From Streptosporangiaceae bacterium (GTDB lineage: Bacteria > Actinomycetota > Actinomycetes > Streptosporangiales > Streptosporangiaceae): a stretch of 23,029 nucleotides of DNA. This document shows, in pieces, positions 6,481 through 13,700 of the stretch. The notes under the pieces are model-generated. The model had not been told where the DNA came from. It did no database searches and saw only the letters and a program-made list of their open reading frames with translations. Position 1 is the first letter of the stretch; each line of letters opens with the position of its first letter. The stretch spans positions 1-23,029 of the forward strand of contig JASHQP010000552.1 of NCBI GenBank assembly GCA_030039095.1, in the 5' to 3' direction. Position numbers and translations under genes: made by a program.

Positions 6481-8349
6481 ATGAGGTCAGTGCCCGCGTG
6501 GCTACGTCGATCACGACCTAGGCTTCACCTTCGGCTACTCGCGGCAGGCGCTGTGGTGCTGGCGCTCGTCGCGGCAGGGTGCAGCAGCAGTAGTCCTAGC
6601 AACTCGTCATCGGGGACAACCCCCGTCAAGGGCGGGACGGCCGTATGGGCGGAGCCGCCGTCGAGCACCCCGAGCTACATCTTCCCGTACGTGAACAGCA
6701 CCAACATCAGCAACCTGAACCTGTTCGACCTGCAGTACCTGATGTACCGGCCGCTGTACTGGTTCGGCCAGAACGGCCAGCCGGAGGTGAACAACTCGCT
6801 GAGCCTGGCCAACCCGCCGGTGGTCAGCGGACGGAACGTGACGATCACCCTGAAGCACTACATGTGGTCGAACGGCACTCCGGTGACCGCACAGAACGTC
6901 ATGTTCTGGCTGAACATGGAGAAGGCCGTGCCCGCCGACTACGGCGCGTACACCGGCTTCCCGGCGAACATGACGAGTATCAAGGTCGTCAGCCCGACCG
7001 AGATCCAGATGACGATGAGCAAGGCCTACTCGCCGTCCTGGCTCCAGTACAACGACCTGAGCCAGATCGTCCCGATGCCTACGGCGTGGGACAAGACTGC
7101 TAGCGGGCCCAGCAACTGCGAGACCACGGTCAGCGACTGCGCGGCGGTTTACAGCTACCTGAACAAGCAGGCCCAGAACCTCAGTGGGTACGCGACGTCG
7201 CCGATCTGGGGCATCGTGGACGGGCCGTGGCGGCTGAGCTCGTTCAACGCCGACGGCCACAACACGTTCGTGCCGAACAAGAAGTACTCGGGCCCGGTCA
7301 AGCCGAAGCTGTCGGCGTTCGAGGAGGTGCCGTTCACCACGGACGCGGCCGAGTACGATGTGCTGCGCTCGCCGAGCTCCAGCACCAAGATCGACGTCGG
7401 CTACCTGCCCGACGAGGACGCCCCGGCCAAGCCGGCCAACGCGTCGGTGGGCTCCAACCCGCTGGCGGGCTACACGCTGGACCCGCTGTACCCGTGGGGC
7501 ATCGACTACTCGGCCATTAACTTCCAGTCGAGCATCAGCGACCACGCCGCCATCTTCAAGCAGCTGTACTTCCGGCAGGCGCTGCAGTACATGATGAACC
7601 AGGCCGCGATCATCTCCGGCCCGCTGCGCGGGTACGGCGCCCTGACCGTCGGCCCGGTCGCGGCGACGCCGGCCACCAAGTGGCTGTCGTCCAAGGGCCG
7701 GTCCGGTGACCCATACCCGTACAACCCGACCAAGGCCAAGCAGCTGCTGGCCAGCCACGGCTGGAAGGTGACCCCGGGCGGGACCAGCACCTGCGTGAAG
7801 CCGGGCACGGCCGCGGACGAGTGCGGAGCCGGGATCACCGCGGGCAGCCCGCTGAACTTCACCTTCGTGTACCTGACCGGGACAGCCTGGGTCCAGTCCG
7901 AGATGACGCAGCTGCAGTCGAACTCGTCGTCGATCGGGATCAAGCTGAACCTGGTGCCCAAGACGCTCGGCGACGTGCTCTCGGAGGTTGGCGGCAACTG
8001 CGTCGTGGTCAAGTCCCCGTGCAACTGGGACATGGCGAACTGGGGGTTCGGCTGGTCGTTCTCCCCGGACTACCTGCCAACCGGCGACCAGCTGTTCGAG
8101 TGCGGCGCGGTCGCGAACTCCGGCGGGTACTGCGACAAGACCAACGACTCGCTGATCACACAGACGCTGACCAACGACAGCCTGTCGCTGTTCTACAAGT
8201 GGCAGGACTACCTGGCGCCGCAGCTGCCGGTCATCTACCAGCCGAACGCCGCCTACACCCTGACCGAGGTTTCCAACAGCCTCAAGGGTTACTTCCCGCA
8301 GAGCCCGACCCTCAGCATCACCCCTGAGGACTGGTACTTCGTGAAGTAA
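6481..8349 (+). CDS. extracellular solute-binding lipoprotein, family 5 (peptide/nickel-type ABC)
   Basis: 622 aa. The signal peptide has Arg-rich residues 1-18, a hydrophobic core at 19-30 and lipobox AAGC with Cys34 as the lipidation site, followed by a Ser/Asn linker. The mature protein has the SBP_bac_5 plan: VKGGTAVWAEPP at the start, RPLYWF and later TITLKHYMWSNGTPVTAQNV (the family's 'F.DG.P.TA.DV' region), then KQLYFRQALQYMMNQAAII and a C-terminal domain ending at a Trp-Tyr motif. Such proteins capture oligopeptides or similar solutes outside the cell for an ABC importer. No permease or ATPase gene accompanies it in this window, so it is an orphan that must use a transporter encoded elsewhere or act as a receptor. 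The ligand is unknown. A terminator follows directly. Confidence 0.9.
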   Translation: MRSVPAWLRRSRPRLHLRLLAAGAVVLALVAAGCSSSSPSNSSSGTTPVKGGTAVWAEPPSSTPSYIFPYVNSTNISNLNLFDLQYLMYRPLYWFGQNGQPEVNNSLSLANPPVVSGRNVTITLKHYMWSNGTPVTAQNVMFWLNMEKAVPADYGAYTGFPANMTSIKVVSPTEIQMTMSKAYSPSWLQYNDLSQIVPMPTAWDKTASGPSNCETTVSDCAAVYSYLNKQAQNLSGYATSPIWGIVDGPWRLSSFNADGHNTFVPNKKYSGPVKPKLSAFEEVPFTTDAAEYDVLRSPSSSTKIDVGYLPDEDAPAKPANASVGSNPLAGYTLDPLYPWGIDYSAINFQSSISDHAAIFKQLYFRQALQYMMNQAAIISGPLRGYGALTVGPVAATPATKWLSSKGRSGDPYPYNPTKAKQLLASHGWKVTPGGTSTCVKPGTAADECGAGITAGSPLNFTFVYLTGTAWVQSEMTQLQSNSSSIGIKLNLVPKTLGDVLSEVGGNCVVVKSPCNWDMANWGFGWSFSPDYLPTGDQLFECGAVANSGGYCDKTNDSLITQTLTNDSLSLFYKWQDYLAPQLPVIYQPNAAYTLTEVSNSLKGYFPQSPTLSITPEDWYFVK

Positions 8350-8364
8350 GCCCCAAACCCAAAC

Positions 8365-8397
8365 CGGGCGGCCGTCCCCACCAGGGGCGGCCGCCCG
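8365..8397 (+). terminator. terminator of the solute-binding protein gene
   Basis: A perfect 9-bp GC stem (CGGGCGGCC at 8365-8373 with GGCCGCCCG at 8389-8397) follows the stop codon by 15 nt and is trailed by TTCT. The U-tract is short, as is common in high-GC actinomycetes. Confidence 0.6.
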
Positions 8398-8408
8398 TTC
8401 TGCTGAGT

Positions 8409-8471
8409 AGCGGGGAAACCTGTCAGTACGGGGTAACGCGTCAGCTCTATCCGCTGACAGGATTCCCCGCT
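8409..8471 (-). terminator. long inverted repeat 3' of prfB
   Basis: Two 18-nt arms (8409-8426 and 8454-8471) are complementary with one mismatch and a 27-nt loop. On the minus strand the structure begins 53 nt after the prfB stop, so it is a good candidate for the prfB transcript end. There is no U-tract after it. It could also be a trace of a small mobile repeat. Confidence 0.45.
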
Positions 8472-8491
8472 GCCGCATTCCCCGCTGCCGC
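8462..8491. repeat. 15-bp tandem duplication
   Basis: ATTCCCCGCTGCCGC occurs twice in a row (8462-8476, 8477-8491). The first copy overlaps the right arm of the inverted repeat at 8409-8471, so the duplication arose from that arm or next to it. Confidence 0.8.
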
Positions 8492-8523
8492 GCCGGCGGG
8501 GGTGGGGGTCGTCCCCCCGAATG

Positions 8524-9627
8524 TCACAGGCCCTGGGTGCGGAGCCAGCGGATCTCGGCGTCGATGAAGTCGTCGATCTCGCCGTCCATCACCGCGGTGG
8601 TGTTGCCGGTTTCGATGCCGGTCCGCAGGTCCTTGATGTTCTGGTACGGGTGCAGGACGTAGTTGCGGATCTGGGTGCCCCAGCTGCCGGCGTGATCCCC
8701 GCGCAGCTCGGCCATTTTCGCCTGCTGCTCCTCCCGCTTGCGCTCGAGCAGCTTGGCCTGCAGCACGGCCATCGCGCTGGCGCGGTTCTGGATCTGGCTC
8801 CGCTCGTTCTGGCAGGAGACGACGATCCCGGTCGGCAGGTGGGTGATCCGCACCGCCGAGTCGGTGGTGTTGACCCCCTGGCCGCCGGGCCCGCTGGAGC
8901 GGAACACGTCCACCCGTATCTCGTCCTCGGGCACCTCGATGTGGTCGGCCTGCTGAACCACCGGGATCACGTCGACGCCAGCGAACGAGGTCTGCCTGCG
9001 GCCCTGGTTGTCGTACTTCGAGATCCGCACCATCCGGTGGGTGCCGTGCTCGCCGCGCAGCGTGCCGTAGGCATAGGGGGCCTTGACCGCGAACGTCGTC
9101 GACTTGATCCCCGCCTCTTCCGCGTAGGAGGTGTCGTAGATCTCGGTCGAGAACCCGTGCCGCTCGGCCCAGCGCAGGTAGATCCGGCGCAGGCCCTCCG
9201 CCCAGTCCGCCGCGTCGGCGCCGCCCGCCTGCGCGTTGATGGTGATCAGTGCCTCGCGCGCGTCGTATTCGCCGGACAGCAGCGTCCTGACTTCCAGCTG
9301 GTCGATCTCCTTGCGGAGCGCAGCCAGGTCCCGGGTCGCCTCTTCCCGGGTCGCCTCGTCGCTCTCGCTCTCGGCCAGCTCGAAGAGCACCTTGGTGTCC
9401 TCGAGGCGGCGGTGCAGGCTGTCCAGCCGGGACAGCTCGCCGTCGAGGTAGGACAGCCGGCGGGTGACGGCCTGCGCCTGCTCCTGGTCTTCCCACAGCC
9501 CGGGCTCGCCCGCACGCTCGCGCAGCGCGTCGGCTTCCTTGCGCATGGCCTCCGGGTCGAGGACGGCCTCCACGCTGGCGAGCTTCGACGACAGGTCCGA
9601 GATTTCGCCCGCAGGGTCCGTAGCCAT
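8524..9627 (-). CDS. prfB: peptide chain release factor 2 (RF2) with non-standard SKY tripeptide
   Basis: 367 aa, full length for actinomycete RF2, ATG start. RF2 ends translation at UGA and UAA. Residues 1-110 are the helical domain 1, about 115-300 the codon-recognition and catalytic domains, with [17 protein letters not shown] (GGQ at 248-250) triggering peptide release. [15 protein letters not shown] and [17 protein letters not shown] are typical RF2 text. The stop-reading loop normally contains SPF; here the frame reads [16 protein letters not shown], so it is Ser203-Lys204-Tyr205 (bases 9021-9013). No internal stop or frameshift site is present, unlike E. coli prfB. The gene itself ends in TGA. 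It diverges from the dehydratase gene. Confidence 0.96.
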   Translation of the reverse strand: MATDPAGEISDLSSKLASVEAVLDPEAMRKEADALRERAGEPGLWEDQEQAQAVTRRLSYLDGELSRLDSLHRRLEDTKVLFELAESESDEATREEATRDLAALRKEIDQLEVRTLLSGEYDAREALITINAQAGGADAADWAEGLRRIYLRWAERHGFSTEIYDTSYAEEAGIKSTTFAVKAPYAYGTLRGEHGTHRMVRISKYDNQGRRQTSFAGVDVIPVVQQADHIEVPEDEIRVDVFRSSGPGGQGVNTTDSAVRITHLPTGIVVSCQNERSQIQNRASAMAVLQAKLLERKREEQQAKMAELRGDHAGSWGTQIRNYVLHPYQNIKDLRTGIETGNTTAVMDGEIDDFIDAEIRWLRTQGL

Positions 9628-9741
9628 GCCGGAAAGCCTACGTCAGGCTGGCATGTCCGCTTGTTGCCGAGGCCGTATCTGCCGAAGCTATCGTTTGCAG
9701 AGAAGACAAACGTTAGCCAGGGCCGAACGAAAGGATTACCC
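9628..9741. promoter_or_regulatory. divergent promoter region prfB / dehydratase
   Basis: These 114 nt separate two divergent starts and must hold both promoters. AAAGGA at 9730-9735 is a good ribosome site, 6 nt before the ATT proposed as the dehydratase start. No clear -10/-35 pair could be assigned. Confidence 0.35.
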
Positions 9742-10725
9742 ATTCCCGCCTCGACCGGCCAGCAGGCCCTCACGTTCGACCGGGTTCGGGCCGCTGCCAC
9801 CCGGCTTGCCGGGATCGCACACCGCACCCCATTGCTGACCTCCCGCATCCTCGACGCCAAATGCGGCGCCACCGTCTGCCTGAAGGCCGAGCCATTCCAG
9901 CGCAGCGGATCGTTCAAGTTCCGCGGCGCCTACAACCGCCTCAGCCTGCTCGACGCGGACGAAAGGGCGCGGGGGGTGGTCGCGTATTCATCGGGCAATC
10001 ACGGGGCCGCGCTGGCCCTTGCAGCCTCGCTGCTGGACATCCCCGCCGTGGTGGTCGTCCCGGCGACCGGGTCGCCGGCGAAACTCGCCGCGATCGAGGG
10101 CTACGGCGCACAGATCCGCCGGTACGACCCGGCCACGGAGCGCCGGGAGGAGGTGGCCGCCGCAGCGGCGCAGGAGCGGTCGCTGACGATGATCCGGCCG
10201 TTCGACGACTACGACGTCATGGCCGGGCAGGGCACGATCGGCGTGGAACTGGCCGAGCAGGCGGGCGAGCTCGACCTCGTGCTGGTGCCGGTGGGCGGGG
10301 GCGGCCTGGCCGCGGGCGTCGGGACCGCGGTCAAAGCCCTGATCCCCGGCGTGGCGATGATCGGGGTCGAGCCCGCGGGGGCCGACGACACCAGCCGGTC
10401 GCTGCGCGCGGGCCACCGGGTCGAGCTGGACACGGTGGACACGATCGCCGACGGCCTGCGCACCCCGGTGCCGGGCGAGCTCACGTTCCCGATCAACCAG
10501 CGCCAGCTCGACGACGTCGTGACCGTGCCCGAGGCCGCGATCGTCGAGGCCATGCTGTTCTGCTTCGCCCGGCTGAAGGTCGTCGTCGAGCCGAGCGGGG
10601 CGGTGCCGCTCGCGGCCTTGCTGTGCGGCGCGGTTCCGGCGAGCGGCCGGCGGGTCGGTGTCGTCCTGTCCGGCGGCAACATCGACCCCGCCGGCTTCGC
10701 CTTCCTGCAGGCGGGCGGCTCCTAG
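9742..10725 (+). CDS. PLP-dependent threonine/serine dehydratase-like protein (proposed ATT start)
   Basis: 327 aa from the proposed start. Fold-type II PLP enzymes of this group deaminate threonine or serine; serine racemases and hydroxyaspartate lyases share the scaffold. The PLP lysine is Lys59 in SGSFKFRGA. The phosphate-side motif SSGNHGAAL, the Gly-rich PVGGGGLAAG loop, and SGGNID near the end complete the signature. There is no C-terminal ACT domain, so this is the short, TdcB-like form without isoleucine feedback. The N-terminus TFDRVRAAATRLAGIAHRTP is conserved in the family, yet no ATG, GTG or TTG precedes it near the ribosome site; ATT at 9742 lies 6 nt after AAAGGA. The alternative starts are TTG at 9661/9664, far upstream in the promoter region. 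Stop TAG overlaps a repeat array. Confidence 0.88.
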   Translation: MPASTGQQALTFDRVRAAATRLAGIAHRTPLLTSRILDAKCGATVCLKAEPFQRSGSFKFRGAYNRLSLLDADERARGVVAYSSGNHGAALALAASLLDIPAVVVVPATGSPAKLAAIEGYGAQIRRYDPATERREEVAAAAAQERSLTMIRPFDDYDVMAGQGTIGVELAEQAGELDLVLVPVGGGGLAAGVGTAVKALIPGVAMIGVEPAGADDTSRSLRAGHRVELDTVDTIADGLRTPVPGELTFPINQRQLDDVVTVPEAAIVEAMLFCFARLKVVVEPSGAVPLAALLCGAVPASGRRVGVVLSGGNIDPAGFAFLQAGGS

Positions 10726-10779
10726 CCCGGCGGTGCCAGCCCGGCGGTGCCAGCCCGGCGGTGCCAGCCCGGCGGTGCT
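10724..10779. repeat. 4 x 14-bp tandem repeat spanning two convergent stop codons
   Basis: AGCCCGGCGGTGCC is repeated at 10724-10737, 10738-10751, 10752-10765 and, with a final T, 10766-10779. The first copy begins inside the TAG of the dehydratase, and the last copy supplies two bases of the gdh stop on the other strand (10778-10780). The 52-nt space between the convergent genes is made entirely of this array. Confidence 0.9.
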
Positions 10780-13700
10780 AGCTGGGCAGCGCGCTGGCGG
10801 AGACCAGCGTGCGGACCGCGCGCACCGCCACGGACAGGGTCGCCACCGTGAACCGGTCGGTCTCCCAGATCTCCGTCAGCGTCTGGGCCGCCCGCCGCAC
10901 CGCCGACTCGTTCCGCTGCACCCACGCGGCCAGCCGGTCCTCGGGCCTGCCGGGCCCGGTCACCTGGAGCACGTCGGCGGCTAGCGCCGCGTGCGCGCTG
11001 TACAGGTCGTCGCGGAGCGCGGCCCGGGCCATCGTGTTCCACCGGTCCTCGCGGGGCAGCGCGGTGATCCGGTCCCGCAGCCTGGTGATCTGCAGCCGGT
11101 CGGCGAGGTCGAAGTACACCTCGGCGGTCTCCTCGACCGGCCGGCCGACGCTCGCGGCCACGTCCACGATGTCGAAGGCCGAGTAGGCAGGGACCATCGC
11201 GGCGACCCGCTCGGCCAGGCCGAGCGGCACACCCCGGGCGGTGAACGAATCCCGGCGCTCCTCGAACCCGGTCAGGTCGCTGCCGGTGAGCAGACTGGGC
11301 AGGCCCGAGCCCGTGGCCAGCACGCCAGCGGCGAAGAAGTCGATCATCGCCTGGACGTCGAACGGCGGGCGGCGGTTGTGCAGCAGCCAGCGCGCCGCCC
11401 GCTCGGTGAGCTTGCGGCCCTCCAGCATGAGCAGCACCTGGACCGACGTGCCGACCCTGCCGTCCAGCCCCTCGACCAGCGCCCAGAACCCGGACATGTC
11501 AAACACGTTCCGCGCGACCAGCCAGGCAGCGGTGATGTCCGGCACCGATGCGCCGGTCTCCTCATTGAGCCTGAACGCGAACGTGATGCCTGACCGGTCG
11601 ACCATGTCGTTGATCACCACGGTGGTGATGATCTCCCGGTGCAGCCGGTGGGACCGCATCCGGTCGGCGTAGCGCTCGCGCAGTGGCCTGGGGAAGTAGC
11701 CGGTCAGCGCCTGGCGCAGATACGGGTCGTCGGGCAGGCCGGAGGCCAGCACCTCCTGGGCTGTGGCGATCTTGGTCTGGGCGAGCAGGACGGAGAACTC
11801 CGGGCTGGTCAGGCCCGTGCCGGCGGACCGGCGCTCGGCGATCTCCTTGTCCCCCGGCAGCACGTCGAGCCGGCGCGAGATCCGCCCGTCGCGCTCCAGC
11901 TTGCGGATGTAGCGGGCGTGCACGTGCAGCATCTGCGGCGCCTGGGCGGTGGCCGCGGCCAGGACCCGGTTCTGCAGGTAGTTGTGGGTGAGCACCAGCT
12001 CGCCGACCTCGCCGGTCATCTCGTGCAGCAGCTTGCCGCGGTCGGCGGGCGTCAGCTCGCCGTCCCTGACCACGCCGTCCAGCAGGATCTTGATGTTGAC
12101 CTCGTGGTCCGAGGTGTCGACGCCCGCCGAGTTGTCGATGAAGTCGGTGTCCACCCGGCCGCCGCCGAGCGCGTACTCGATTCGCGCCTCCTGGGTCAGG
12201 CCGAGGTTCCCGCCCTCGCCGACGACCCGGACGCGGAGCTCGGACGCGTCGACCCGGACCGCGTCGTTGGTCCGGTCCCCCGCGTCCGCCTGGGTCTGGC
12301 CGGTCGCCTTGACGTAGGTGCCGATTCCGCCGTTCCACAGCAGGTCGACCGGGGCACGCAAGATTGCGGAGATCAGCTCGTCCGGCGGCAGCGCGTTCGT
12401 GCCCTCGTCCAGGCCGAGCGCCGCCCGCACCTGCGGCGAGACCGGCACCGACTTCGCCGACCGCGGCCACACGCCCCCGCCCTCGGAGATCAGCGAGGCG
12501 TCGTAATCCGCCCACGAGGAGCGGGGAAGGTCGAACAGCCGCTGCCGCTCGGCGAAGCTGGCCGCCGGGTCCGGATCGGGATCGAGGAACACGTGCCGGT
12601 GGTCGAAGGCCGCGACAAGCCTGATGTGCCGGGAAAGCAGCATGCCGTTGCCGAACACGTCGCCGGACATGTCGCCGATCCCGACCACTGTGAAATCGGT
12701 CTGGTCGACGTCGATGCCCATGGTCTGGAAGTGGAACTTGACCGACTCCCAGGCGCCCCGGGCGGTGATGCCCATCTTCTTGTGGTCGTAGCCCTCCGAG
12801 CCACCGGAGGCGAACGCATCCCCGAGCCAGAACCCGCGGCTGGAGGCGATCTCGTTCGCGGTGTCGGAGAACGTCGCGGTGCCCTTGTCGGCGGCGACGA
12901 CCAGGTAGACGTCGTCGCCGTCACGGCGGACCACGTGCGCGGGCGGCACCACGCGCCCGGCCTCCAGGTTGTCGGTCACGTCGAGCATCGCGCTGATGAA
13001 GTTGCGGTAGCAGGCGAGCACCTCGCCCTGGTAAGCCTCGCGGTCGCTGGGATCGGGCAGTTGCTTGCAGACGAACCCCCCCTTGGCGCCGGAGGGGACG
13101 ATCACCGAGTTCTTCACCTCCTGCGCCTTGGCCAGGCCGAGGATCTCGGTGCGGAAGTCCTCGCGCCGGTCCGACCAGCGCAGGCCGCCCCGTGCCACGC
13201 CAGCGAACCGCAGGTGCACGGCCTCGAACCGGGGCGAGTAGACGAACAGCTCGAACTCGGGCCGGGGTGCCGGCAGGTCGGGCACCTGCCCGGCGTCGAG
13301 CTTGACCACCAGGTAGGGAGCCCGCGGCCGCCCCGTGGCGGGCTCGGTGAAGTAGTTCGTCCGCAGCGTCGCGGTGATCAGGCCCCAGTAGGCGCGCAGG
13401 ATGCGGTCCTGGTCGAGGCTCTCGACCTCGTCGAGCTCGCCCCTGATCTCCTCGGTGATGGCCTCGCTGCGCTCGGCCTCGCCGGGCTGGCGCTCCGGGT
13501 CGAACCGGGACTCGAAGAGACGGACGAGCAAACGGGTAATCGTGATGTTCGAGCGCAGCACCCTTTCGACGTAGCTCTGGCTGAACGTGCTGCCCGCCTG
13601 GCGCAGGTACTTGGCGTAGGCGCGCAGCAGCACCACCTGGCGCCAGGTCAGGTGGCCGTCGAGCACCAGCGCGTTGAACCCGTCGTCCTCGACGTCGCCG

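Noticed and set aside
6224..6484. 86-codon frame before the solute-binding protein
   Set aside because: No ribosome site, irregular composition, overlaps palindromes and the downstream start; more likely regulatory DNA.
9550..9627. RF2 programmed frameshift
   Set aside because: The first 30 codons of prfB are continuous with the rest and contain no in-frame TGA, so no autoregulatory frameshift is needed.
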